Assembly: GCA_002689445.1 (NCBI GenBank)
Contig: NZGC01000018.1
Span: 1 to 64,000 of the forward strand
Direction of reading: 5' to 3'
DNA: 64,000 bases
DNA from: Gammaproteobacteria bacterium
GTDB lineage: Bacteria; Pseudomonadota; Gammaproteobacteria; Pseudomonadales; Azotimanducaceae
Part shown: piece after piece, positions 44,266 to 53,730 of the stretch
How positions within the stretch are numbered: position 1 is the stretch's first letter
Layout of the letters: each line of letters begins with the position of its first letter
Notes under the pieces: generated by a model
Seen by the model: only the letters and a program-made list of their open reading frames with translations
The model's database searches: none
Told to the model about the DNA's origin: nothing
Position numbers and translations under genes: made by a program

Positions 44266-44475
44266 CTATACCTCGGCAACGTCCTCTGCCTGAAAGCCTT
44301 TCTCGGTTTCAGAGATTACAAACTCAACGGCGGCGCCTTGTTTTAAAGTTCTAAAACCCTCGCCTCTGATCGATCGGAAGTGGACAAATACGTCCTCTCC
44401 TGACTCCCGTTCAATAAAGCCAAAGCCCTTTGAGTCGTTAAACCACTTAACTGTTCCCATTTGTCGTTCTGACAT
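44266..44475 (-). CDS. Cold-shock domain protein
   Basis: 69 residues, single OB-fold cold-shock domain with both RNA-binding motifs: KGFGFIER (RNP1) and DVFVHFRSI (RNP2). Acts as an RNA chaperone. AGAGG precedes the ATG by eight bases. It lies downstream of valS on the same strand, with 123 bases between; a small hairpin GTGCT/AGCAC at 44501-44514 sits in its leader. Nothing shows whether it is cold-inducible. Confidence 0.95.
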   Translation of the reverse strand: MSERQMGTVKWFNDSKGFGFIERESGEDVFVHFRSIRGEGFRTLKQGAAVEFVISETEKGFQAEDVAEV

Positions 44476-44598
44476 GTCAACTACCTCTTATGATTTCACA
44501 GTGCTTTTCAGCACAAGTTAGGATTAATGCACAACCCGGCCAGCTTGTCCAAGTATTTTTTCTGGTGATTTTGCTCAATAAGTCTGATAATTGTTGGT

Positions 44599-47361
44599 CT
44601 AGCGGAGCGATTGGATTCTGAGTTTTTGGCGCTCAAGATCTGTTTTTGCGGTTTGATAATCTGAGACTTTGGCCTTTTCTTTTGAGACGATTTCAGTCGG
44701 TGCATTACTCACGAACGCTTGATTAGCCAATTTACCCTCTATTCGGGCAATCTCATTGATAATTTTCTGAATCTCTTTGTTCAGTCGCTCAAGTTCGGCA
44801 TCGACATCAATCAGGTCAGCCAAGGGGACTAATATTTTTAGCGTGCCCACCAATTGAATCGCAGCAGCGGGTGCTTCTTCTTCGTTGTCCAGCCAAACCA
44901 TCGAACTGGGTCTCGTCAACGCCACGAGTAGGTCAGCATATTTTGACTGTCGCTCGCGGTCTTCTATCGAGCCTTGGCTGAAGAGAATTGGGATCGGCTT
45001 ATTGGGTGGAATATCTTGCTCCCCGCGAATGTTTCTGAGCGCGCCCACCACAGCTTTGATCCACTGGATATCTTGCACAGGGGCTGCATCATCCAATGCG
45101 ATGTCCTGTGACTGAGGGTAGTTGGCGAGCATCAAAGATGGCCCTTCTCGGACAGTGGTTGGCAAATTAAGCCACAGCTCTTCGCTGATGAACGGCATAA
45201 AGGGGTGAGTTAAGCGCAAAATGCCTTCAAGGGTTTCAAGCAAACAATTCTGAGTGCCTGCTTTTAATCGTGGGTCAGTTTGCTCGCCGCTCAGAACAGG
45301 TTTGCACAGTTCTAGGTACCAGTCGCAGAATTCGTCCCAGACGAATTCATAGATTGCCTTGGTTGCGAGATCGAAACGGTAGGTATCCATAGCCTGATTA
45401 ACCAGGTTGCAGGTGTGTTGGAATTGCAGGCTTATCCATTGGTCCGCAACTGATGCTAGGGGCTGCTCATGGGTAATCCGGTTGGTCGTACTCATGGCGA
45501 CGAAATTTGCGGCATTCCACAGTTTGTTACAAAAATTCCGGTAACCTTCGACGCGTTTAAGGTCAAACCTCATAGATCGCGCGCTGGTTGCGATCGAGCA
45601 AAAAGTGAACCTAAGTGCATCGGTTCCGTAAGCTTGGATCCCGTTGGGGTATTCTTTTCGGGTTGCCTTCTCTATCTTTGCTTGTTGTCTTGCCTGCAGT
45701 AGATTTTGAGTGCGTTTTGCGACAAGCGCTTCTGCAGTAATTCCATCGATGATGTCCATGGGATCGAGGCCGTTGCCTTTCGATTTAGACATTTTTTGGC
45801 CTTCCGCATCGGTAACCAGTCCGTGAATATAGACTTCCTCAAAGGGTACTTCGTCCATAAATTTAAGGGTCATCATGATCATGCGAGAGACCCAGAAACT
45901 GATGATGTCGTGACCTGTGACCATGAGGTTAGTCGAGTGGAAGGTCTCTAACGCGTCCGTTTCCTCTGGCCACCCTAAGGTCGAGAAGGTCCAGAGGGCT
46001 GAGGAGAACCAAGTATCCAAGACATCGTCATCTTGACGCAGCGAGACCGACGAGGATATCGAGTATTTCTGCCGAACCTCATCAAGGGAGCGACCTACGT
46101 AAACCTTACCGGCGTCATCGTACCAAGCAGGTATTCTATGTCCCCACCACTGCTGTCGCGAGATACACCAATCCTTCAGTTCTCGCATCCAGGCAAAATA
46201 AATGTTTTCGGTTTGCTCAGGAATGAACCGAATATCACCGGTCTCGACGGCTGAAATAGCAGGTTTGGCGAGAGAGTCTACTTTGACGAACCATTGATCG
46301 CTGAGCAAAGGCTCAATCACAACGCCTGACTTCTCACCTCGAGGCACCATCAGTTTGTGATCATCGATGCTGACCAGGAGATCCTTTGACGTTAAATCCG
46401 CAACAATCTTTTTTCTCGCCTCAAACCGGTCAAGCCCCACGTAAGCCCTGGGCGCTGTATCGGCGATGGTGCCATCGGGATTCATCATCGAAATCAGTGG
46501 TAAATCATGCCTTTGCCCGACGTCATAATCATTGAAATCATGTGCCGGCGTAATCTTAACGCAGCCGGTTCCAAAATCGGGGTCGACGTAAGCATCTGCG
46601 ATGATTGGAATCTCGCGATCGGTGAGGGGCAGGGTCACGAATTGTCCAACAAGGTGCTGGTACCGACTGTCTTCCGGATGAACAGCGATGGCTGAATCAC
46701 CCAGCATGGTTTCTGGTCGGGTGGTGGCGACGACGATACTGGCCGAGGGGTTATCTTTTACAGGATAGCGAATATGCCAAAGTGAACCCTGTTCTTCTTC
46801 AGAAATAACCTCAAGATCCGAGATTGAAGTGGCGAGTTTGGGATCCCAATTCACCAGCCGTTTGCCGCGATAGATGAGGCCCTGATCAAAAAGCCGGGTA
46901 AACACTTCGACAACGGCGGCGCTCAGTCCTTCATCGAGCGTGAAACGCTCCGTTGCCCAGTGTAGCGAGGCGCCCATTCTGCGAAGTTGATGGCTGATTT
47001 GGCCGCCAGATTCGTCCTTCCACTGAAAGGCCCGTTCGATAAAGGCATCACGGCCGAGGTCGCTGGGCTTGAGTCCCTCTTTAGCGAGTTGCTCAGCGAC
47101 GATCATTTGAGTGGAAATGCCGGCATGATCAGTGCCCATCTGCCAGAGTGTTTTATAACCCTGCATGCGTTTTCTACGAATTACAGCGTCGACCAGGCTG
47201 TGCTGAAAAGCATGGCCCATGTGGAGTGTTCCCGTGACGTTTGGCGGTGGAATCGCAATTGAGAAAGCTTCGCCGTCGCCACTCGGCGCGAAATAGCCCT
47301 CGGACTCCCAGCGACGATAGAGAGGTTGTTCAATAGTCTTGGGGTCGTATTTTTCCATCAT
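44599..47361 (-). CDS. valS: Valyl-tRNA synthetase
   Basis: 920 residues, class I synthetase. ATP motif HMGH in PPNVTGTLHMGHA near 36-48, editing domain, KMSKS loop in GQKMSKSKGNG, anticodon-binding domain, and the C-terminal coiled-coil arm (LERLNKEIQKIINEIARIEG) typical of ValRS. The frame opens with TTG at 47370, but the two ATGs at 47361 and 47358 give the family start MEKYDP. Downstream of holC and orf119 in the conserved pepA-holC-valS order. Confidence 0.97.
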   Translation of the reverse strand: MMEKYDPKTIEQPLYRRWESEGYFAPSGDGEAFSIAIPPPNVTGTLHMGHAFQHSLVDAVIRRKRMQGYKTLWQMGTDHAGISTQMIVAEQLAKEGLKPSDLGRDAFIERAFQWKDESGGQISHQLRRMGASLHWATERFTLDEGLSAAVVEVFTRLFDQGLIYRGKRLVNWDPKLATSISDLEVISEEEQGSLWHIRYPVKDNPSASIVVATTRPETMLGDSAIAVHPEDSRYQHLVGQFVTLPLTDREIPIIADAYVDPDFGTGCVKITPAHDFNDYDVGQRHDLPLISMMNPDGTIADTAPRAYVGLDRFEARKKIVADLTSKDLLVSIDDHKLMVPRGEKSGVVIEPLLSDQWFVKVDSLAKPAISAVETGDIRFIPEQTENIYFAWMRELKDWCISRQQWWGHRIPAWYDDAGKVYVGRSLDEVRQKYSISSSVSLRQDDDVLDTWFSSALWTFSTLGWPEETDALETFHSTNLMVTGHDIISFWVSRMIMMTLKFMDEVPFEEVYIHGLVTDAEGQKMSKSKGNGLDPMDIIDGITAEALVAKRTQNLLQARQQAKIEKATRKEYPNGIQAYGTDALRFTFCSIATSARSMRFDLKRVEGYRNFCNKLWNAANFVAMSTTNRITHEQPLASVADQWISLQFQHTCNLVNQAMDTYRFDLATKAIYEFVWDEFCDWYLELCKPVLSGEQTDPRLKAGTQNCLLETLEGILRLTHPFMPFISEELWLNLPTTVREGPSLMLANYPQSQDIALDDAAPVQDIQWIKAVVGALRNIRGEQDIPPNKPIPILFSQGSIEDRERQSKYADLLVALTRPSSMVWLDNEEEAPAAAIQLVGTLKILVPLADLIDVDAELERLNKEIQKIINEIARIEGKLANQAFVSNAPTEIVSKEKAKVSDYQTAKTDLERQKLRIQSLR

Positions 47362-47414
47362 GCATTGCAATTCAAGCGAAGCGCCGATTATACACGGTGG
47401 CAGCTATTTAGGCG

Positions 47415-47774
47415 TTAATCTTTGGTGGAAATCGTTGGCGCTGCTAACAGGCTAACAATGTCATCCAGAGCGCCCAAAACTTCTGTCGTTACCCGCCCGG
47501 TCTCTAGATCATATGAAGAGGGACCGCCTTGATTGTCCTCAATCTCTGGGGCAACCAAAGACTGAGTATCATCCAAGGTGTCTTGAAACAAATCTAGGCT
47601 GTCAGGGTCATAGGTAGGATCGAGAGAAGGTGGTTTGAGAGGCCGCCTTGATGCGGTTGGCGCGGTTAAACGGGCCGATGGTTGTTGGGCTCGGTTGAGG
47701 CCACTCAACAAGGGCATTTGATGCCGATAGGCATCGGTATCGTGATTCAACTCACCAAAGTTGTCTGAACTCAT
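47415..47774 (-). CDS. Hypothetical protein between holC and valS
   Basis: 119 residues, not recognised. Polar and Pro/Asp-rich, probably disordered over most of its length (LTAPTASRRPLKPPSLDP), with a short amphipathic C-terminal helix TEVLGALDDIVSLLA. It overlaps holC by ATGA, which indicates coupled translation and argues that it is a real gene. Small proteins of low complexity occur at this place in related bacteria; a link to the clamp loader or to ValRS is only suggested by position. Confidence 0.7.
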   Translation of the reverse strand: MSSDNFGELNHDTDAYRHQMPLLSGLNRAQQPSARLTAPTASRRPLKPPSLDPTYDPDSLDLFQDTLDDTQSLVAPEIEDNQGGPSSYDLETGRVTTEVLGALDDIVSLLAAPTISTKD

Positions 47775-48193
47775 CGACGACCCACTTTATGATATTTAAG
47801 GGGATAGCCCCGGTCTTTATAGTATTTAAAATTTTCCCGAGCGGTAGCCCGATCGTCTGCAGCCTGGGGAACGACTTCGGCGACCCGACTGAATCGACTG
47901 AAATACGGAGGAATCTGGGGACTCAGATTGATTAATACATCCTGATGCAGCACGGGTTCTGCCTCGTGGGAGATTTGAATGGGCGCCTGAGACCTCGGAT
48001 CAAATCGGTCGTGAGGAATGAAAGCTTCTGCCTTGAAGGACCATAACAGTTCATCAAGTCGGCTGCTCTCCGCTTCATCCGTCGTGTGGACATGTAACTG
48101 GTGCCCCAGCCGGTATACTTTTTCTATTAACCGACAGGCAAACAGCAGCGGGTTTTCATCTGATTCAATCTGGTAAAAATCAACCTGGGTCAA
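47771..48193 (-). CDS. holC: DNA polymerase III chi subunit
   Basis: 140 residues. The N-terminal segment VDFYQIESDENPLLFACRLI with KVYRLGHQLHVHT, the LDELLWSFKAEAFIPHD segment and QAPIQISH are hallmarks of HolC, which ties single-strand-binding protein to the clamp loader through psi. It begins two bases after the pepA stop and overlaps orf119. The matching psi candidate is at 24314-24958. Confidence 0.93.
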   Translation of the reverse strand: MTQVDFYQIESDENPLLFACRLIEKVYRLGHQLHVHTTDEAESSRLDELLWSFKAEAFIPHDRFDPRSQAPIQISHEAEPVLHQDVLINLSPQIPPYFSRFSRVAEVVPQAADDRATARENFKYYKDRGYPLKYHKVGRR

Positions 48194-48194
48194 G

Positions 48195-49688
48195 TTACCG
48201 ACCTTGCTGGAGTAAGTATTCCGTTAACAGTGCGACGGGACGTCCGGTGGCACCTTTCTTCGTGCCAGCCCATTTAAACGATGTGCCAGCAATATCCATG
48301 TGCGCCCACTTGTACTTTTTGGCAAATCGGGCCAGAAAACAGGCGGCCGTAATGCTGCCGGCTTCTCGTCCACCGATGTTCTGCATATCGGCAAACGCGC
48401 TATTGATCTGGCTTTGATAAGCTTCCCAGATCGGCAATCGCCAGGCTCGGTCGCGCGTGGATTCGCCTGCAGCGAGTAGCGCATCGGCGACACCGTCGTC
48501 GTTGGCAAAAATGGCCGAGGCTTGGCTGCCCAGTGCGATGATGCACGCCCCTGTGAGCGTGGCAACGTCAACCACGGTTTCGGGATTAAATTTGTCGATA
48601 TAAGTGAGGGCATCGCAAAGCACCAGTCGTCCCTCAGCATCTGTATTCAGGATTTCTACCGTTTGCCCGGACATGGTTGTGACAATGTCCCCTGGCTTTG
48701 ACGCATTGCCCGCGGGCATATTTTCAGCCGCTGCCAGTACACCAATAACATTCATATTGGGTCCGATTTCGGCGATGGTTTGGAGCGTGCCAAATACAGT
48801 CGCTGCCCCGCACATATCGTAAATCATCTCCCACATGCTAGCGCCTGGCTTCAGGCTGATGCCGCCAGTATCAAAAGTGATTCCTTTACCCACAAGCACG
48901 TGAGGTTTAACGCTCGGCTTGGCACCTTTGTATTGAATGATGACCATTTTTCCTGGCTCGGTGCTGCCCTTGCTTACCGATAGAAAGGCGCCCATCCCCA
49001 GTTTGGCCATTTGCTTCTCATCAAGGACTGTCGTCGTTAACCGTTCGTAACCTTTCGCTAACGTTTTCGCCTGATCGGCGAGATAGGTCGGGGTGCACAC
49101 GTTGCCGGGAGCATTGCTCAGGTCTTTTGCTGTTTTTTTGCCCACCGCCAATGCAGAGCCAAGGGTAATGCCTTGTTTTAGTTGCTTGCTGCGGTCCTTG
49201 CTTGCAATCAATTCGACCGTGCTGAGAGTGGGACCGTCTTTAGCCTTAGGTTTGCCTTTCATGGCTAGGTATTCATAAGTTGCGTCGGCAAAGCCTTCAA
49301 CCAGCTTGGTCGCAAGCCATGCGTCGTCCCGATCGCAAAGATTCATTGCATCCACAGAGATAGCCATACGGGTCACCGGTAGTTGCTTGCTAGCAGCGGT
49401 TAGCCCTGCGACCACTTTGAGGTAGACATCAGCCGTTAAATTTGACCGTTTGCCGAGGCCTAGGAGCATACACCGCTCAGTACTCGCCCCGGTTAGGTCG
49501 TGTAAAACCAGTGTCTCACCCGCTTTCCCTTTAAAATCCCCTCGACGGATCAGTTTTTTTAACTGACCTTGAGTCGCCTGGTCGAGATCTTTAGCGGTTT
49601 CTGAAAATTCAAGGTCTTCGTACCAGCCGATCACCCAGCATGATTTTCGGGATTGCGCGGAAGCACGAATTTTGACCGAATACTGCAT
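48195..49688 (-). CDS. pepA: Leucyl aminopeptidase
   Basis: 497 residues, M17 family cytosolic aminopeptidase with two metal ions. Metal and catalytic residues lie in VGKGITFDTGGISLKPG and in the family signature NTDAEGRLVL; the C-terminal part has NIGGREAGSITAACFLARF. Hexameric in known members, some of which also bind DNA at recombination sites. First gene of pepA-holC-orf119-valS; divergent from lptF with 78 bases between. Confidence 0.96.
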   Translation of the reverse strand: MQYSVKIRASAQSRKSCWVIGWYEDLEFSETAKDLDQATQGQLKKLIRRGDFKGKAGETLVLHDLTGASTERCMLLGLGKRSNLTADVYLKVVAGLTAASKQLPVTRMAISVDAMNLCDRDDAWLATKLVEGFADATYEYLAMKGKPKAKDGPTLSTVELIASKDRSKQLKQGITLGSALAVGKKTAKDLSNAPGNVCTPTYLADQAKTLAKGYERLTTTVLDEKQMAKLGMGAFLSVSKGSTEPGKMVIIQYKGAKPSVKPHVLVGKGITFDTGGISLKPGASMWEMIYDMCGAATVFGTLQTIAEIGPNMNVIGVLAAAENMPAGNASKPGDIVTTMSGQTVEILNTDAEGRLVLCDALTYIDKFNPETVVDVATLTGACIIALGSQASAIFANDDGVADALLAAGESTRDRAWRLPIWEAYQSQINSAFADMQNIGGREAGSITAACFLARFAKKYKWAHMDIAGTSFKWAGTKKGATGRPVALLTEYLLQQGR

Positions 49689-49729
49689 AACATTTCCTAC
49701 CTAAGTCAGAGTAAATTAAGTGTACAACG

Positions 49730-49737
49730 ATTATACT
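49730..49737. promoter_or_regulatory. Overlapping divergent -10 boxes between pepA and lptF
   Basis: TATAAT on the minus strand (49735-49730) and TATACT on the plus strand (49732-49737) overlap. If both are used, pepA and lptF transcription would compete. Neither has a good -35 at the standard distance. Confidence 0.3.
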
Positions 49738-49766
49738 GAAGAACGATCAGTTAGTTTCTAAAACTT

Positions 49767-50885
49767 ATGATTCTATTTCGTTACCTCTCACGCGAAGTTT
49801 TTTCAGCTATGGCGGTGATCGCTTTGGTGGTGTTTTTGATCGCCACCGCGTCCCGACTGAGTGGTTATTTGGCAGACGCTGCAGCAGGCTCCCTGAGCGG
49901 CAGTTTGATTGGTTATTTGCTGCTGTATCGATTGCCTGGATTTTTAGAATTGATTTTACCCGTGAGCTTCTTTTTGGCGGTTATGTTGGCTCATGGTCGC
50001 TTACACGTCGACAATGAGCTGCAAGTGCTCAAGAGCTCTGGCTTCAGTGAAGCTCGGTTGATTGCCATGACCCTGGTGCAAGGTTTGCTTGTGATGTTAC
50101 TTGCTTCACTGGTGGTATTTTGGTTAAGGCCGGCGGCTGAAACGGGTATCCAGGCGGTGAAAGCTGACCAACAATCCATGACCGAGTTCGACCTTTTGAT
50201 ACCTGGGCGGTTTCAAGTGCTGAGTTCTGGGTCTCGGGTGACTTTCGTACAGTCACTGTCGGAAGATCAAACTTTGCAAAAAATATTTATGACGGAGCAA
50301 GTCAAAGACGAAGACGAGGGGACAGGCCCGGTCATTGCCATCATGGCAAAAGCCGGTGAGGCTCGGTTGGATGCAGCGGGCAATCGATTCTTAGTGCTGA
50401 AGGAAGGTTATCGATATCGACTGTCGACAGAGGATCAAGGCTATCAAATGATAGCCTATGAAGAGTTCGGGCAACGCCTGCCTCAAAATGATTACGAAAT
50501 CGAAAGCGAAGCCGTACGGGAGCAGTCACTGGCCAGCTTGGTCGGTAACGGCAGTATCGAGGCTTGGGCTGAAATCCAATGGCGTTTGGCGCTCGTTCTG
50601 ATGATACCGGTACTGGTCTTGCTGGCGGTTCCTTTGGGCAGAGTAGAGCCTAGAGATGGACGATTCGCTCGTATCGCACCGGGAGTCGTGTTGTGTTTTC
50701 TCTTTCTTATTTTGTTGTCAGCGGCTCGCTCAGCGGTCGAGGAAGGACGCCTCCCTTTGTTTCCCGGCCTGTTGAGTGTGCACTTGATGTTTTTACTACT
50801 GGCCATCGTGTTATTGCGCGGCTCTGAGCAAAACCTTTTCAAAGTGATGCTTGGGAGCCTGCGGCGCGGGGTCAACAATGCCTAA
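49767..50885 (+). CDS. lptF: LPS export ABC transporter permease LptF
   Basis: 372 residues, six membrane segments with a large periplasmic jellyroll domain between segments 3 and 4. N-terminal ILFRYLSREVFSAMAVIALV and LLYRLPGFLELILPVSFFLA are typical, as is LVQGLLVMLLASLVVFWLRP. With LptG and LptB it extracts lipopolysaccharide from the inner membrane. Overlaps lptG by eight bases. Confidence 0.95.
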   Translation: MILFRYLSREVFSAMAVIALVVFLIATASRLSGYLADAAAGSLSGSLIGYLLLYRLPGFLELILPVSFFLAVMLAHGRLHVDNELQVLKSSGFSEARLIAMTLVQGLLVMLLASLVVFWLRPAAETGIQAVKADQQSMTEFDLLIPGRFQVLSSGSRVTFVQSLSEDQTLQKIFMTEQVKDEDEGTGPVIAIMAKAGEARLDAAGNRFLVLKEGYRYRLSTEDQGYQMIAYEEFGQRLPQNDYEIESEAVREQSLASLVGNGSIEAWAEIQWRLALVLMIPVLVLLAVPLGRVEPRDGRFARIAPGVVLCFLFLILLSAARSAVEEGRLPLFPGLLSVHLMFLLLAIVLLRGSEQNLFKVMLGSLRRGVNNA

Positions 50886-51957
50886 AATTTTGAGTCTCTA
50901 TGTTGGGCTTGCGGTCTTTGGCGCGATCGTTATGGCTTCTGCTGGGCTGGTGGGTCTATTGGCGGTATTCACCTATCTGGAAGAAGTGGGTGATTTTCAG
51001 CGTAACTACGACTGGCTTGAAGCATTCATCTACGTGGGTTTGAGTATGCCGCGGTTGTTCTATGAGACAATACCCTTTGCGGTCTTGATCGGTGGTTTAG
51101 TGGGGCTGGGTGGTCTTGCGGTCAAAAGTGAATTGATCGTGATGCGGGCGGCGGGCGTGTCAACGGTAAAAATTTTAGCGTTTGCCGCTGCGCCTGCCTT
51201 GTTGTTTGCCGTGGGTGGCACGTTAGTCGGTGAATTCGTTCTGCCTGAGGCAGAGCGGGAGGCGCGCTTGGGGCGTCAGCAGGCGAGGGCTGAAACCGAA
51301 ACCATTGCCCCAGAGTTTGGGGTGTGGACTCGAGATGGAGAGGCCTTTCTGCACTTGGCTGCGGTTCGCGAGGAGAGAATATCGGGCCTCACTTGGTACG
51401 TGTTTGACGAGCAGCAAAAGCTTAAATTGACGCGGTCGGCCGCTGCTGCTGAGTACCAGACTTCGGATTCAGAGGCTCCCTATTGGAGGCTCGATGAAGT
51501 CACTGAGGTACGGTTCAGTGATGCTGGCAGTGGGTCCCGATATTGGCCAACCAAAGTGTGGATAACTCCGCTCACCCCAGCGTCGATAGGGAATGAGTTG
51601 TTGGTTCAACCCGAGAGAATGTCGGTGCTGTCGTTGGCTGAGAAAATCGATAGGCTCGAGTCTGAAGCGTTAAACAGTGAAAATTTTCGGCTCGGGTACT
51701 GGTCGAAAATTCTTCAACCGCTGGTCGCGATTGCGCTGCTGGTGCTGGCGGCCTCGGCGGTGTTTGGTCCTCTGAGGGAGTCATCCGTGGGTATGCGAGT
51801 GTTCAGCGGTTTAGTCATCGGGGTTTTGTTCAAATTTTTACAAGACTTATTGGCGCCGATGGCGCTGGTTTATGGCATCTCGCCGCTGCTTGCTGTCTTG
51901 ACACCTATTGCCTTGTGTTTTGCTGTTGGGGGATGGCAGATGCGCAAAATAGGGTAA
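50878..51957 (+). CDS. lptG: LPS export ABC transporter permease LptG
   Basis: 359 residues, partner of LptF with the same topology. Family segments: MPKILSLYVGLAVFGAIVMA, PRLFYETIPFAVLIGGLVGL, ELIVMRAAGVSTVKIL. The ATG at 50878 lies within the end of lptF, giving the expected N-terminus; an earlier in-frame start at 50851 is inside lptF. It converges on the RDD gene with 13 bases between. Confidence 0.94.
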   Translation: MPKILSLYVGLAVFGAIVMASAGLVGLLAVFTYLEEVGDFQRNYDWLEAFIYVGLSMPRLFYETIPFAVLIGGLVGLGGLAVKSELIVMRAAGVSTVKILAFAAAPALLFAVGGTLVGEFVLPEAEREARLGRQQARAETETIAPEFGVWTRDGEAFLHLAAVREERISGLTWYVFDEQQKLKLTRSAAAAEYQTSDSEAPYWRLDEVTEVRFSDAGSGSRYWPTKVWITPLTPASIGNELLVQPERMSVLSLAEKIDRLESEALNSENFRLGYWSKILQPLVAIALLVLAASAVFGPLRESSVGMRVFSGLVIGVLFKFLQDLLAPMALVYGISPLLAVLTPIALCFAVGGWQMRKIG

Positions 51958-51970
51958 GGCGTCCCTTGTG

Positions 51971-52420
51971 CTATCGCTTAGGTAGCTGAACGACGCGGCT
52001 TCGGCTCAACAGATCGTGCAAAGCAGTTTTCTCGGGGCTAACCAGCAGCCATAAAAGTCCCAGGCCAAAGCAAGCAATGGAAGGCGTGGCAATCAAAAAA
52101 CGAACAGTCGCTTGCGTCGGGGTGAGGGCGCGACCCGATTCTTGCACAGCCATGATTCGCCAGACCTGCATACCCAAAGTCTGGCCTTTGAACGACCAAA
52201 AATAAACGAAAAAAATGAGTAGTTCGGCATATAAAAAGGCTTGGTACGCGGCCCCCTGGAGATGGTCCTCTGAATCGGTAACCGCTAACAAGGCTAGACT
52301 ACTAATCATCCAGATTGCGACAATGAGAAAGCCATCATAAACGAGCGCGGCTAAGCGTTTGCCCAGGCTGGCATTGGTTAAGGCGGCAAGATCTTGATGG
52401 GTCAGTTCTGATTGATTCAT
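51971..52420 (-). CDS. RDD family membrane protein
   Basis: 149 residues, RDD domain: LGKRLAALVYDGFLIVAIWM has the Arg and the Asp of the family, and the C-terminal EKTALHDLLSRSRVV carries the conserved HDLLS. Three to four membrane segments. Function is unknown in general; some RDD proteins affect ion homeostasis. The ATG at 52420 was preferred to a TTG two codons earlier. Confidence 0.88.
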   Translation of the reverse strand: MNQSELTHQDLAALTNASLGKRLAALVYDGFLIVAIWMISSLALLAVTDSEDHLQGAAYQAFLYAELLIFFVYFWSFKGQTLGMQVWRIMAVQESGRALTPTQATVRFLIATPSIACFGLGLLWLLVSPEKTALHDLLSRSRVVQLPKR

Positions 52421-52473
52421 AGTCAATGGACGGGGCTTTGGGTGGTTCGGTGATTAGCGTGTTCGATGGCGGT

Positions 52474-52890
52474 TCAATTCCGGATCATGAAGGTTGCCTC
52501 ACATTCTGCTATCAAGGCGTTATCGTGCTGTTGGTGCATGGTTGCAGCCATCACAACGAGGCGGCGTTTTTGCTTGACGCACCAACTTTTAAGATCGACG
52601 GTGGTCTCTGTCGGCAGCGGGTCCTTGTAGCGAAGGTCGCATTTGGCGGTGACCGCTTCAATGCCGCGGAGATACAACCAGTTGGCCATTACATCGTCAA
52701 GCGCACTAAAAATAATGCCGCCGTGAGTGATGCCCTCGTATCCACAATGCAGCTTTGAAGGAGTAAAGGTTGCAACGCAGAATTCGTCGTCCAATGAAAA
52801 GCTTATCTGTAAACCCCTCGGATTTTCCGGTCCGCAGACGAAACATCGATTCGCGGTCTTTAAGGCGGTGGGCAATTGAGAGTCAGTCAT
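52474..52890 (-). CDS. Hot-dog fold thioesterase-like protein
   Basis: 138 residues, PaaI/4HBT-type hot-dog fold. The N-terminal NRCFVCGPENPRGLQ motif and the ITHGGIIFSALDDVMANWL active-site helix are typical of small acyl-CoA thioesterases of this group. Substrate unknown. Lies between the RDD gene and the aldolase on the same strand, so it may be a separate small unit. Confidence 0.88.
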   Translation of the reverse strand: MTDSQLPTALKTANRCFVCGPENPRGLQISFSLDDEFCVATFTPSKLHCGYEGITHGGIIFSALDDVMANWLYLRGIEAVTAKCDLRYKDPLPTETTVDLKSWCVKQKRRLVVMAATMHQQHDNALIAECEATFMIRN

Positions 52891-52932
52891 TGGGTTCCTT
52901 GTAGTGCTTTTGAAGGCTAGCGGTTGGAAGGT

Positions 52933-53730
52933 TTAATAAAAATTGCTGGATTCGGCGCCATCTTTTGTCTTCGCTGCACGGGCCGCCTTGAGTTCTTGCC
53001 GTGCCAGTCTGGACATAAATGCACTATCCTGACCCAAAGTGACCATGTGAAATCCCTGTGCAAGGTATTTTTGAGTATACGCTAATGAGCCGGTATGAAT
53101 GCCTGCGGCAACGTTGTGTTCTAGGCAGCGCGCCAGGATATGATCGACAGCGGCCACGTGGGTGGGGTGGTCATTGTCGCCGGTTGGGGTTAATTCCAAG
53201 GCAAAGGCCAGATCCGCAGGGCCGATGTAGGCGGCATCAATGCCTGGGGTCGAGAGAATATCATCGAGATTTTCGAGGGCTTCCTTGGTTTCAATCATGA
53301 CGATGCAGGCGATTTCGTCGTTGGCTTCATGTAAGTAGTTTTTACCGAGGGCCATCGCGGCTCGCGCGGGACCGAACGATCGCATGCCCTTTGGGGGATA
53401 ACGGCAGGCGCTCACAGCCCGCTCAGCCTCGGCTCGATTGTTCACCAGGGGGATGATGACACCACTCGCGCCGGCATCCAGAGCCTTCATGATTTCGTAA
53501 GGCTCGTTCCAAGGAACTCGAACCAATGGGGTGACGTCAGTCGTCGCAATAGCTGGCAGCATGACCTTTACATCGTGGTAGTCCAGCATCCCGTGCTGCA
53601 TATCAAGGCAGAGCCAGTCAAAGCCAATATGCGCCATGGTCTCTGCGGTAAAAGCAGAATCAATACCTAACCATCCCCCTATGGTTGATTGGCCTTTTCG
53701 CCAGGCTCTAAGTACGCCATTGCTCTGCAT
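52933..53730 (-). CDS. HpcH/HpaI-type aldolase
   Basis: 265 residues, class II pyruvate aldolase barrel of the HpcH/HpaI family. Visible: FDWLCLDMQHGMLDY with the catalytic His, VRVPWNEP, and metal ligands Glu (MIETKEALENLD) and Asp (AAYIGPADLAFAL). It would cleave a 4-hydroxy-2-oxo acid to pyruvate and an aldehyde. GGAG lies seven bases before the ATG at 53730; a TTG at 53742 precedes that site. The start overlaps the 3' end of the acyltransferase gene by 23 bases. Confidence 0.9.
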   Translation of the reverse strand: MQSNGVLRAWRKGQSTIGGWLGIDSAFTAETMAHIGFDWLCLDMQHGMLDYHDVKVMLPAIATTDVTPLVRVPWNEPYEIMKALDAGASGVIIPLVNNRAEAERAVSACRYPPKGMRSFGPARAAMALGKNYLHEANDEIACIVMIETKEALENLDDILSTPGIDAAYIGPADLAFALELTPTGDNDHPTHVAAVDHILARCLEHNVAAGIHTGSLAYTQKYLAQGFHMVTLGQDSAFMSRLARQELKAARAAKTKDGAESSNFY

